A stretch of DNA of 64,000 bases, taken from positions 372,001-436,000 of the forward strand of contig CANTFK010000129.1 in assembly GCA_947646735.1 (NCBI GenBank), given 5' to 3'. Position 1 is the stretch's first letter. Every line of letters starts with the position of its first letter. A program made the translations under genes and the position numbers. Positions 9,881-20,744 of this stretch are shown piece by piece. The stretch comes from Peronospora farinosa. Taxonomy: Eukaryota; Oomycota; Peronosporomycetes; Peronosporales; Peronosporaceae. Under the pieces are notes generated by a model, which saw only the letters and a program-made list of their open reading frames with translations, was not told the DNA's origin and ran no database searches.

Positions 9881-11565
9881 TTATCTCTCGAGTCTAGTCA
9901 CGGTATCGTACGCCCCGCGATTTTCGAGGATTCCACTACGTCTCAGTCCGTAAATGGTCAATACAACGCATGCTATTGCAACGACGGTTGCTAGTGCTGT
10001 CGTTCCGATCGTGAGCAGCACGTCTTTGAGTGCGAAATTGCTCTGCAAGGTGCTGGAGGAAGCTGCTGCTACGTCAGCAGTCGACATAGAAATCTCAGTT
10101 GCATCGTTGCCATCCACAAGACCAGCGATCAGCGTTTGGGCCGTGTCTATGCAGACCAGAAACTCGTCCTTAGTGTTCCACCACTTGAGCGTGCACAATG
10201 TCTTTGAAAGACAGACTGCGTCCTTGCAAGGTCGAGCATTGGGCGAACGTGCCTTCATGTTCCAGTAGTATTTCTCCACCAAACTGAAATTTCGTTCTGC
10301 ACGTTGGACGAAGGCCGAAAGCTCCATCAGAGATAAAGACTTTAGACCGTAATCCTCGCTCGCCTTAAACAGCAGCTTCCAGTCGAGCTGAGGTTCGCTT
10401 TCCCCGATGTCAGATCCGTACACGGCGTAGTCTAACACCTTGTACGTCTCCGTATCGTATTCCCATACCATGAAGGATGGGTTGTTGCCAAAAATCGGCG
10501 AGATAGAGCCCGTAATGTACATCGGCGGCAGCTCAAAGGTGTCGTCCTCGCTGACAGCCTCATCGAGCGACATCACAGGTACACGAAACTCGACACTATG
10601 GATATGACCGAAGAATTGGGCCTTGATGACATCGGCATACTTGCCAACAACACTCTTGTACTTGACAATGTACTTCGTGTGCCACTGTAAATTACCCCCG
10701 TATGAGCCCACGATCGGAGCAATGTGACCAGCAATGTATGCAAACTTGCCAGCATTCTGCAGCCCAGCAAGCGTCTTGTCCAGCCAGGCAAATTGTCCAA
10801 ATGGATCCGGCTGGTTTGACGTGTCTGGCGAATGACTCGGCTGTTTTCAACAACAACAAAATCGTCAGCCATTGTACCAACTCGCTCTCAATGGTATAGG
10901 CCTATCCTACCGAGTATGGCACAGTATTGAGCGTGATCACGTGTAGCTTGTCATCGAGTGCATAGCTCAGATATCCACGTCGATTTAGCATATCGATGTT
11001 TACAGCCGAGAGTGAATCCTCCCACACCTCCGAGATGAGTTTAATGGATGGGTTTGTCTCAGTCTCTGGGTCCGTCACCTCCATGTGATAGTCCGGGTCT
11101 GCCATCGATTAATACACCACAAATTAGGTCAGCTCGCATACAAAGTATAGATATTGCTTATCTTTTCTTTATCTTACTTCCATCAGCATTGCCAATAATG
11201 GCTGTAGCCTCCAGCATCATCCTGTCCTTTGGGGGATAATAACTCTCCATCATACGGACATTTTTCTGCACGGCTTTTGCAATGTAGTCATCAGTAAAGT
11301 CTCCATGTGCCGTGTGGTCCCCCGTGTACAGGAAAATGTCCGGAATGTCCACCACGTGTTCTTTAGCGTAAGCCAGCGCAGACTCGAGAAGTGTCAATGG
11401 TGCGTCGGCAAAATAACGGATGGGAAGACGGGTCTTGTCGATAGAGGAGACCGGTTCCGAAATATTCAAATGGACGTCCGAAAAGTGCAAGATACGGCCT
11501 GTAGATGCCGCAGACGTCGACGATATAAACAACGTAGTACAAGTAAGCAACGCAAGGACGAGCAT
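9881..11565 (-). CDS. Acid sphingomyelinase-like phosphodiesterase, membrane-anchored
   Basis: Calcineurin-like metallophosphoesterase of the acid sphingomyelinase (SMPD/SMPDL3) type, secreted or cell-surface. Exons on the minus strand: 11565-11178, 11098-10911 and 10840-9881, giving 511 residues. The N-terminal signal peptide is MLVLALLTCTTLFISSTSA. Metal-site motifs in order: HFSDVHLN, YTGDHTAHG, IIGNAD, AGHIAP and FFGHIHS. The third motif is GNAD where the family has GNHD, so the catalytic His is Ala. A Cys-rich tail is followed by a transmembrane helix (residues ~480-500, LLTIGTTALATVVAIACVVL) and a short basic end, so it is probably a type I membrane protein. Two decayed paralogs at 17-35 kb share the intron positions and the same GNAD. 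Substrate is unknown, and activity may be altered or lost. Confidence 0.85.
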
Positions 11566-12324
11566 TTGTTTTCTACGACTGATACTGTAGCTTTATTGTA
11601 TTTGATCCAAACCGTCGCACTGGTTCATGTAATACTGTATGATCTATAAGAGGCGATATACCGAGCATATTAAAATACAATCAAACGTCATTAAGTCCAT
11701 AAATTTGTAAGTAACGTACATGAGTCTTAGGTATCTGCATCATGCTCGTTTATGTATTTGCTTGTTTGTCTTGTGTCTATTATGATCATTTTTGCGTACA
11801 ATAGAAGATCTCTATCTATCGAAATGGTGTACGCGAACGCTCTTTAGCCTGAGACTAAGCCATTGAGGATGTGATGTCACTCGATCCAAACGCCATGCCC
11901 TAAGAAATGCACGAGTTGACTCGATTTGTGCAGGAAAACCGTCTAAAACTTCAGTCCATCCAGCAATTAGTAATCGCTGGTGCTGCATTTTGCCAAGCTT
12001 CAGCTTCCTACCGCTGTATTCTTCTATTAATACTGACATTAAGTACTTTTTATTAATCTTTGTGCACTAATTATTCTTTGCTCATTGCTCTTCGTATTTT
12101 GGGCCATGACTTCAAATGCTTTGACTACCACCGACCAAAAGTCTTTTTTACAACTCTAAGACACATTGGGAACACATTCGACAATATTTTGACATCAGTT
12201 GACGGCAACTTCAACATGACGTCTTATACATGAACTCGCTAGTCGAAACCTGTCTCTTCCTTCTCATTGGTAAAAAATCACGCTAATTTCGTACTTGCAT
12301 CAGATTCTTCTTGTCATCAGATTC
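11566..12324. other. Intergenic region; one small unassigned ORF
   Basis: Contains the divergent promoters of the sphingomyelinase-like gene and the lipase gene. An uninterrupted 75-codon frame lies on the minus strand (12039-11812, starting MSVLIEEYSGRKLKLGK). It matches nothing I know and has no visible signal peptide or RXLR motif; it may be chance. Confidence 0.35.
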
Positions 12325-15300
12325 ATGATGCGTGACGCAGCTCGGAAGGAGGAGGATGCTAACAATGAGCGCGTGTATCGTCCACTACTGTTTCAGACTA
12401 GAGGTTATGCATCATCAGATCTTTTCCGTGACTCGTACGAGATGCACTCGCGCCTTCCGACGATATTATCCGATGCACCTTTATTACGAAAAGAGGCTCG
12501 TACCACCGATTCGGATCAGACTCAGAATCAGAAAAATGGACTGGACCCGCAGATTCGATTAGAGACGTTATCATCGCGAGCTGCTACAGCCGTGATCTGG
12601 ATCACGTATTTATCCTTTCTCTTAGCAATAGCTCTACCCTATCTACAGAGTCAAGGATACCTGGAAACGGTACGTGGAATCAGAATGTGATTATATATGA
12701 TAGACTATTTTTTCTGATTCTGAGATGACATCTTTGTGTACTTTAATTTAACTGTTAGGCCGTGACATTACCAGGAGATATATGTCAAAATCAACTTAAA
12801 CAAGAGCCTTGTATTCAAGTGGACAAGACAAAAAATATTGCCACATGGACAGCCAATGTGGCCAATGTATCGAGATATGCTGGCTCTATTGAGATCAAAC
12901 TAGCTATTCGGGAACAGATGAATACTTCAATGTCGACGACATTCGTGTCGTCCTTGGATCAACATTTGGAACAAGCAGGAACAATTTGGACAATAAGTCG
13001 AGATGTACACAGCATCAAGACTAGAATAAACGATAAAGCAGTGAGTATCTTGGAGATGGAGAAAGAAGGCTATCAAGATGTAGGCTATGTCTTGCTCTAT
13101 GATGTTGAACTATATGGAATTCGACACGATATGACACCGATCGCAAAGGATCTCGTCGTAGATGAACGCAATCAAAGTGTCTGGGTAAAGTGTCGAACAG
13201 GAGGACCATGTGAAAGTGTGAGGCTGCTTGAGATAACACAAGATGTCGACCAATTGGCAAGAATAGATGTGTATTACTTGCTAATATTTGCATAGCTAAC
13301 TGGCATTTTTAATGTATGTTTCTACAGGGTGGATGTGGATATGATGCATACTATGCTGTCGTGACCTTCAAAGGACTATATCCGAATGCATTCGGCAAGG
13401 ATGTGGTTTATCAGTTTGCGTACACGTACGTCCAGCTTTGATGGAGTCCCCACTTGTTTATATAATTGCACGGGGGCTAAGCTTGCTATTAATGTTTCGC
13501 AGAAAGCCAGCAATTCACGTTGGCGAAGTCGTTTTTCGCGGATTACTATTGCTGGCATCTCTTTTGACACTTCCTTGCTGGTTCATTTCAGTGTTAAACT
13601 TTCATAGTGGATCATGGAGTCAAGTGCTTACTGTGCAAAAGTGGTTGCTGGGCGTTGGCATTGTGCTCGTGCTGTGGCAGAATCCAGTGTACGCCGTCTC
13701 TGAGCTGTATACTTCTGTGAGTTTACGCACTCAGTTTGTGTCGATCACGTGCCAGTCGTTCGCAGAGGCTTTTTTCTACATTTTTTGGCTGAGTCTTATG
13801 GACCAGCACAGCATTGGTACTCGACGATGTTCTTTTCTTCCAAAGCTCATGTTTGGTTTGGTACTTTTCGCAGTGGACACGGGTATGACTGTGCTGCGAA
13901 TGCCCGAATTATTTTTTAGAGTGGAACGATCGTCATCTGCGCTCGATTTTGATCATGACGAGCTCTATGTAGCTCTTGGTTTTATTCGGACGGGTTTGGT
14001 GTTAGTATGGCTAGTTTGGATACTGTCAGTTGGGGCACGATCCGGTCGGCATCTGAAGGCATTGCCGTACATGGCAACTCGCTTCAAGCAATTATCGTAC
14101 CGATTCCTCGTACTCGAGACGCTTCTTATTTTCATCTACGTGTTTGTACTCTCAGCTCTTCAGATTTTCTATCTGGCCGAAACTTGGTACTTCATTGGTC
14201 ACGATGCATTCATCCAGGACGCAGTACATACATTTGCCAAGATGCACACTGGCCACCCGTCGCTGGGCAAGCTCCTGTTCTTGTCTGTATATGTATGCCT
14301 AGTCATGTTTGTGCACCTGCCCCCGCTTGCAGGCGGCAGTACGGGCTTGTTGGTGTCTACGGCATTTCACGTCGACGAGAAGCCACGCGTAGACCCTTAC
14401 GGCTTCCTCACACCGGACTCGAATTTGTTTTGCGTCGAAACGGCTGAATGGCTGCTTGAAATGGCATATCAAGCTTACTTTGACCCCCCTGGATGCCCGT
14501 CATCATCTGGATATGGCGAGCTTTCTCTTGAGCGACATGGTTTTGAGCTCATTACTCAATTGCGAAGCAACCTAACGGATACACATGTAGTCGTCGCGTG
14601 GAGTCAAGAGGACCATCAACGTCTCGTTATATCATTCCGAGGCACAACCAGCAAAGAAAACTGGAAGAGCAACCTTCGTGCAGACCAAAAAGTGCTGTGG
14701 ATAAAGTCTCGAGGACTGCGCTGGAGAAAGTCTTGGCTTGAAAAAGTAAAGGATGTTGCAGCAAAAATCCCATTACTTAACATGGCATTGCCACGGGTCC
14801 ACCGAGGTAACAGTTTTCTTTCGTTTGATGGTATGCACTTAAGGAAGAATCTGATTTGATGGTTCGTGCTTTTATCATGCAGGGTTCTGGATTGCCTACG
14901 ACTCGATTCGAGATGAACTTAAGGAATTGACACGGCTCATTCTTGACGAAAATCCCGGTGTGTCAGTATATGTTACAGGCCACAGCATGGGTGGTGCTCT
15001 TGCAGTTTTGGCTGCCTATGACCTTGCAGTGAATTTCAGCATCAAAGTCAACATGTACAACTTCGGTGGTCCGCGAGTTGGTAATCCAAGTTTTCGTCAG
15101 CACTACGATAGCTTTGTGTCTACAAGCTACCGCGTGGTCATGGATGGCGATATTGTACCAGGATGGCCAAAATTTGTACGTAATACTGTGCATGGCTGAT
15201 GCGTGAAGTGTTAACGCTACATCTTGCTTTGCTTACAATTGTTAACTGGCAGTGGGGACTCTACCAGCATGTAGGAATTGAAATTTCACTTGACGTGGCA

Positions 15301-15435
15301 GGTAACCTGATTGTAGACCCGAGTTTTGTGGAACTTCACCTCCACAAGTCATCAAGGCGCAAGACAACAATGCATGGGACGAACGTATATCGAGTGTCAA
15401 TCGCCAAGTGCCTCGAAAATCTTACGGCTTCGTAA
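12325..15435 (+). CDS. Seven-TM (TMEM181-like) protein fused to a class 3 lipase
   Basis: Exons 12325-12669, 12759-13268, 13328-13425, 13503-14806, 14883-15175 and 15253-15435 give 910 residues, all phases consistent. Residues ~90-110 form a first hydrophobic helix. A lumenal-type domain follows to ~310. About seven hydrophobic helices lie at ~325-620, in a layout like TMEM181 of the GOST family: the PKLMFGLVLF and LPYMATRFKQL stretches have counterparts there. The C-terminal third is a fungal-type class 3 lipase: SFRGTTSKENW (oxyanion region), GHSMGGA with nucleophile Ser787, FGGPRVGN, Asp842 in DGDIVP and His856 in YQHVGIEI. This is a complete Ser-Asp-His triad. Such a protein could hydrolyse lipid at the membrane it sits in, as diacylglycerol lipases with TM segments do. 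TMEM181 likeness is by pattern (moderate); the lipase call is strong. The start could also be the ATG three bases on. Confidence 0.82.
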
Positions 15436-16203
15436 CAGTCCGCTAAACATGAGCACAGGTTATCGATTGCAGCACTTGCCATGTCGATTGCTTGTGTTCC
15501 TTGAAGCCTCGCTTTGCGCTTTCAACATTTGAGAAGTGTACGAACCAATTCGTTGGTTTGAAAAGAGCCTGCAACGATATCGGATGTCGACGAGTAGCTG
15601 GTACAGGAAAAAGTCATTCGCTAAATGGCTCGCGTGCACGGTGCGTTGCGTATCACTTTGGCTGATTGCTTGACTTTCGCGTCTACACTCTCTGCCTTTC
15701 TTCGCTCCGGATCAATCTACCTTCTTTGTAGAGCTCGACGGTGGTCCATTTGTTGCGGTCTCAGTGGACATATACCGACCAAAGACTCGTCAAACTTCGG
15801 TGAGCTTGTTGCGGATCATATCCTACCATTTTTGGTACATTAGAGTGTGTAAGCCATACTGGATGTGGTCTGGTGTTGTTGACACCGTGTACCAGCGCAT
15901 GGCTTGTAGTATAACAAGTTGTCTGCCTCAACTCACCTCTTACAGTTCCACACACTTCAAGCTTAATTGGATACAATGCAACACTTTCACTCCTTCTTAA
16001 CAAAAGCAAGCACAACGTGCAGCATGTATTAACGTTTCTTGCATTTATACTCGCTCGTGGTCGTATGACAATGTAGCAGGGCTTCAAGTCGTCAGCAATG
16101 GCTCTACAACTGCTAACACCCTTTACCTAGGCATCGATATAAGGCGATGACATCCGCTTGACTGACAAATCAGTGCTTGTTCCATGACAATTATTGTGGA
16201 CGT
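15436..16203. other. Region between lipase and ABM genes; possible short spliced or decayed gene
   Basis: No recognised gene. One plus-strand frame from 15533 to 16000 has a single TGA (15671-15673). That stop falls inside a plausible 91-base intron (donor GTGCGT at 15641, acceptor TTCTTTGTAG ending 15731). Flanking peptides such as WFEKSLQRYRMSTSSWYRKK look coding but resemble no family I know. It could be a small gene, a remnant or chance. Confidence 0.3.
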
Positions 16204-16524
16204 TTATTCGACATGCACAGGCTTGCTCGTGTCCAGCTCGTGAAAACGACGCAAGTCCATCGGCTTGTCCAGTAGCGGCATGACGTACGGGTCGAATGTT
16301 TTCCAGTACGGGTTCTCCAAGTGGTACTTTTGGCTGCTCTCGTGCTCGTAACGCTCGACAATGCACCACTTTCGCGGATCCTCATGATCTTGCATGACGT
16401 GCCAGCCAATAGTCTCAATGTCCTTGGAGTACACCTGCGAGGCTTCAATCAGTTTGTTGCGCATCTTCTCTTCGACTTCTTTGCCCTCCTTCGCATACAG
16501 ATGAACGACAATCGTGTAGACCAT
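16204..16524 (-). CDS. Antibiotic-biosynthesis-monooxygenase (ABM) domain protein
   Basis: Single-exon gene of 106 residues. It begins MVYTIVVHLYAKEGKEVEEK and later has IVERYEHESSQKYHLENPYW. These fit the ferredoxin-like ABM fold: a strand, a long helix, the WxxxExY-type strand and a helix with His. Proteins of this size act as quinol monooxygenases or haem-degrading enzymes, and some have no known substrate; the specific reaction here is not known. The frame is open further upstream to 16671, but the ATG at 16524 starts exactly at the first strand of the domain, so it was chosen. No signal peptide is seen. Confidence 0.75.
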   Translation of the reverse strand: MVYTIVVHLYAKEGKEVEEKMRNKLIEASQVYSKDIETIGWHVMQDHEDPRKWCIVERYEHESSQKYHLENPYWKTFDPYVMPLLDKPMDLRRFHELDTSKPVHVE

Positions 16525-17044
16525 TTGTAAACCAGTCTCAAAACTTACTTGGACACTTGACGGATGAATGAAAACTGAGCTTCCAAGTAAGAGAGAGGCG
16601 AAAGAATTCCATAGCCCTGGGGTCCAATTGGGTGTCATTGAAGTAGCGAGAGGAGGTATCCAGTTGCACATCTATGAGGGTTCTCATTGGCTAAGAATTG
16701 AGTAAGTTCTTCAGACGAGGCTCGTCTCCATGCACAGAATTTTACAGAATCAGATGTGTTTATTAACTTATAGAGTGTACGAAAAAACCCTTTTTTAGCC
16801 GATTTAACGACACGTTTTTGAAAGGTTCAAAAGTCGTGTCATGTTAATGTGACTGGCTGCATCAAAGGACAATTGGACATGATAGTTCGATATATATTTT
16901 TCTTGCATGGGAATCATCGATTGTAGTAACAAATGACACGAGCACATGTCAAATGCTTTTCAATTGATTCCTGTCGAAGAATAATGTCATTTCAATAAAT
17001 TTCTTATCACAAACAAACAAGTTTGATGGTTGTTCCTTGCGTTA
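16525..17044. other. Intergenic; right half is the start of the inverted-duplication arm
   Basis: No gene seen. From about 16842 the sequence matches, inverted, the flank at about 35500-35705, marking the outer edge of the duplicated sphingomyelinase-like unit. Confidence 0.55.
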
Positions 17045-18289
17045 TGAATTTACTTGCATGCGTAGCATTTCGAATCGTCACTTCAAGTGCTTTAACTGAT
17101 TCTATCGACGTCTATTCCATTAACCGAGTCCAAGTCTGACGTTACCATTCACAAAGCTATGGAAAGCGCGTGTCGTGATATTAACGGAACGGACGAAACT
17201 GTTGGGAGGACAATGGTACGTCACATTTTGCACTTGTCCGACGTGCATCTCAATATTTCGAATTCGCTGAACGATAGCGACTCGATCAAGATTCCTATTG
17301 CCTACGGTGATGACGCACCAATGAGTTTGTTGGTGTCGGCTTTGGAGTACGCTAAGAAGTTGCTACCCAATCCAGACTTTTTTCTCTATACAGGAGATCA
17401 CGTTGTGCACGGAGAACTATCGGACGAGTACCTCGTTAAAGCTGTTGAGAAGAACGTCGAGACGATGGCGAGATATTATTCGACACTAGACAGTGATATG
17501 ATGCTGGATATCACTGCCATCATAGGCAACGCTGACACCAGTGCGTTTAGTTTTGGAGTTCAACGAGTAAAACGAACTTGTTTACTTGACTGACTTGAAT
17601 GATCGTGAACAATGTGGAGGCCCCGACTACACGATGAAAGTGACGAACCCGCAGACGGAGGAAAACCCGGCAATTGCATTAATCTCTAGTGCTTGGAAGA
17701 AGACCATGTCCAAGTCGAACCTCGAGTGGTTCAATCATTGTGGATACTTAGCATACGCCTTGGACGACAACCTGACCGTGCCCACACTCAATACACTGCC
17801 TTATTCGGTAAGTTCTTGAGGTTCAAAGCACTTGATCTGCTACTAACCAACCTGACATATTGTCTCTATTGACGTTCATACAGCCGAGTCACTTACCATA
17901 TACATCGAATGTGCCCGACCAATTTGAACAGTTTACATGGTTGAATGCTACGTTGTCTGGATTGAAGAGTGCTGGCAAGTTGGCATACATCGTTGGCCAT
18001 ATTCCGCCCATTATCGACTCGTACAGTGGGTCACCTATGTGGAATGAGACTTACATCAAGACGTACAAGTGGATTGTAAGCCAGTACACGGATATTATCA
18101 AGGCACAGTTCTTCGGTCACATCCACAGCATCGAGTTCCGGCTGCCTCTCACAAGCAGCCTGAGTGCACAATTCCAGCAATACGGAGTGACCGTGAATGA
18201 TGACTATGCAGACAGCTCCGAACTGGTGCCGTTGTTCATGGCGGCGGCAATTTCCCCAATGTTTTGAACAATCCAGCGTTCATGGTGTG
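17045..18289 (+). pseudogene. Sphingomyelinase-like gene, copy A: 5' two-thirds
   Basis: Paralog of the intact gene at 9881-11565 with the same intron positions: exons to 17540, 17620-17807 and 17884-18289. A signal-peptide-like start MNLLACVAFRIVTSSAL at 17045 is out of frame with the rest and ends in TGA before 17159. The ATG at 17159 opens the main frame. Motifs HLSDVHLN, YTGDHVVHG, IIGNAD, VGHIPP and FFGHIHS are present, again with GNAD. A one-base T deletion near 18262-18266 gives a stop (ISPMF-stop) relative to copy B. At 18285-18289 a gypsy LTR begins. The next part of the gene lies inverted at 22597-22973 and the last part at 31892-32059. It is certainly non-functional in this haplotype. 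Confidence 0.85.
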
Positions 18290-18892
18290 TGTAACAGGGT
18301 ACCTAGTTACACGTAAACATTAAGTAATATACTTAATGTTTGGTCTAAAAGTATCCATGATTACTTTTGACCTGTCACTTGGGTGCGATACACAAATGTG
18401 ATCCACCCTCGTGAATGTGATATCCATTGATGGATTCACATGAGAAGGGATGACGCTAGTTGAAGCTAGGCATCACGACGTCTCAGAAGGACGTCAGTTG
18501 CGATCTTAAATCTAGATTTAAGATCATGCGACAGGATACGCTTCTAAAGAGTCGCGTATCCGATCTGTACATATATATATATAGCCAATCAGTAGTTAAG
18601 TATATATTTAATTATAATTTATTAAATATATCTCAGTCTTGAATTTCCTTAAACAAACACACCACGCACGAGAAGTTGAAAGACTTCTGCGTGACGTCGG
18701 TGTTCTAAGTGTTAAGAAGTTCGTTGCACTCTCGCTTAAGCGAGAGGCAACTGGTGGTACGACTGCTTGAGCAGTCGACCAACCACCCAACCACCCTCGC
18801 ACGCGAAGGTAAGACGGTATAACCGCTTCCTCGCTTGTGCATAAGGTGTGTGCTCGTAGTACGAGGCAACTTCATAGAAGTGCCCGTCTACA
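18290..18892 (+). mobile_element. Ty3/gypsy LTR (5' LTR)
   Basis: 603-bp LTR starting TGTAACAGGG and ending GTCTACA, flanked on the left by the target-site duplicate GTGTG (18285-18289). Its inverted partner is at 22974-23575. By eye the two differ at two places (a T/A change and a one-base indel), so the insertion is recent. The LTR is packed with palindromes (18315-18341, 18502-18525, 18534-18561, 18729-18746, 18761-18776). Confidence 0.92.
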
Positions 18893-18894
18893 CT

Positions 18895-18906
18895 TGGTAG
18901 CACTAG
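18895..18906 (+). promoter_or_regulatory. Primer-binding site of the gypsy element
   Basis: TGGTAGCACTAG starts two bases after the LTR end. The TGG matches the CCA tail of a tRNA; which tRNA is not clear from the window. Confidence 0.5.
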
Positions 18907-18951
18907 TAGTCCTTCCCACGACCCGTCTCTCTGAGCGTGCGTGTGGTTGAC

Positions 18952-19957
18952 ATGGTCCTTAATATGGACTGGAGTGACTTCCCTCACCTCTCTCAACATC
19001 ATAGGGAGTTGGCAGAGCATATGGCGCAGGGACTTGGTGAACAAGCCCTGGTCAATCTCTTGCATTGTCCTCCTGAGCAACATGTTGCTCAGTTGGAGCA
19101 ATTTGAGTCGTTTGTGCTCGGACAGCGTAGAAACGCGTCCGAGGTAAACAGCCAAGCCACCGCTGAGTCCATCACTAAGACCCAGGATGAGCTTAGGCTT
19201 GAGCAGGCACGTAATGAGGCGCTCAACAGAACTGTTGAGACGCTCTCTGCCCGGCCTGCTCAACCGAGGCCCATTCGGATGGACCCTCCGAAGTTCGATG
19301 GAACTAGCCCTCACACGATTGTTCACTGGCTATTAGCAGTGGAGCAATGTGGAGTGGCGCAGCTCATCGAAGACGACACCAGAATGGTGTCGTATGCCAT
19401 GTCCAACTTGCGTGGCAAAGCGTCAGAGTGGGCATACTCTGCGTTGATGGCAAATGCTGATGCATTTCCATCATGGGCGATCTTTAAGGCAAAGATTCGC
19501 GCCATGTATCAGCCGCCTAACAACGAAGTGTTGCTTATGGCGCGCTTCTTTGGAGCACGACAGGCGAAACGCTCTCTGCAAGAGTTTGTGCAGGAGATGC
19601 GTTCGCTGTCGGCGTCCATCAATGGGGAACCGATACCAGAGCGTATTAAGGTAGCCACGTTCATGAATGGACTTAGGCATGGCCCATCGCGTCAGGCCCT
19701 TTTCAGAAAGGTGCCAGCGACGATGGAAGAGGCAATTGACATTGTTTTAGTTGAGGAGCAATCCTGCAACAGCGCCTCGGCGACAGCCTATTACAAGCCG
19801 TCGTCCGAGAAGTCTGATGCCACTCCTATGGAGTTAGGCAATGCAGATGTGATCTGCTACAAGTGCGGCAAGCGAGTCCATATGATGGCTCGCTGCTATG
19901 CCAAGGTAGCTGCTGGTGCTAAGGCAGCCAGCAAAAGGTCTCCCAACCCGAAGGGAG
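18952..19957 (+). pseudogene. Ty3/gypsy gag, 5' part, cut by the inversion breakpoint
   Basis: Gag begins at the ATG at 18952, 60 bases after the LTR. It has an N-terminal coiled-coil-like region, the retrotransposon-gag core (IVHWLLAVEQ... and KASEWAYSAL...) and one CCHC zinc knuckle, CYKCGKRVHMMARC (19855-19896). The frame runs to the inversion breakpoint at 19957/19958, where the sequence becomes copia integrase on the other strand. The missing end of Gag lies at 29425-29352 on the minus strand. The true product of this locus would end in about seven foreign residues, so it is truncated. Confidence 0.85.
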
Positions 19958-19958
19958 A
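19957..19958. other. Left breakpoint of a ~9.5-kb inversion
   Basis: Plus-strand gypsy gag (…CCGAAGGGAG) stops here and minus-strand copia integrase starts. The reciprocal junction is at about 29425/29427, where minus-strand gypsy gag meets plus-strand copia integrase. Confidence 0.85.
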
Positions 19959-20744
19959 AATGCAAAGGCAGGTTTGAAGTAAACACCATGCTTCGGACCA
20001 TATTCATAATTGTACGATGCATCCGTTCAGCCTTGCCGTTACTTGCCTGATTTCTGGCTTCACTGACTTGACGCGAGACTCCATTCGCCTTACAAAACAC
20101 GTCCAAGGTCTTGTATTCACCACCTCCGTCCGTGCGTAGTACGTGGATATTGCAATTGAACTCTCGTTCAAAGCTCACCAGGAAGTGCTTGAACTTGAGG
20201 GTAGCAGCATCCTTAGATCTGGCCAAGAACACACGGCAATAATTTGACCTGTGGTCTATGAAATTGACCAGGTAACGGTTACCCAGACGATCCCTTGGAG
20301 TCATTGGGCCCTTGAGGTCGGAGCAAATTACTCCACCGATCACATCGATGGGATAATTTTGGCCTGAGTCTTTCCTTGACTGTGATGCCTTGGTTTGATT
20401 GCCTTGTGCACAGGCCAAGCAATGCATGCGCCTCGTGTCAGTCAGCCTGATACCAGATGCCGGGTCTTTGGCCATCTTGATGATCGTTTCGTAACACAGG
20501 TGACCCAAGCGACGATGAAATTGCATCAAGGTACCACTCTGAACATCCGAATCGGATTTATATTCAGGTGAATTGATCGCAGCCGTCATCTCCCTTGGTG
20601 GTAAATGTAAGGTCTTGTTGCATGGTCCTTGTCACTGCAACAACTAGCACATTGTTATTGCAATCCACATCCATAACCGATGCACCTCCAAACCCAGAGC
20701 CCCTGCTCGAGACTGGCATTAACACACGTCTCCCTCCTCGATAC
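19958..20744 (-). pseudogene. Ty1/copia integrase, N-terminal and core part
   Basis: Minus-strand frame with the GAG-pre-integrase zinc-binding motif (HRRLGHLCYE... MHCLACAQGNQ). The integrase core has YRVFL-type sequence, RTDGGGEY (catalytic Asp), and NGKAERMHRT with the catalytic Glu. It ends at the inversion breakpoint after NLPLHF. The rest of the integrase continues on the plus strand from 29427. A frameshift around 20589-20745 separates it from the protease frame. Confidence 0.85.

Noticed and set aside
15198..15435. Alternative lipase ending that splices past 15435 into downstream frames
   Set aside because: The 15435 stop follows the expected class 3 lipase C-terminal sequence with the catalytic His region and a final helix; no need for further exons.
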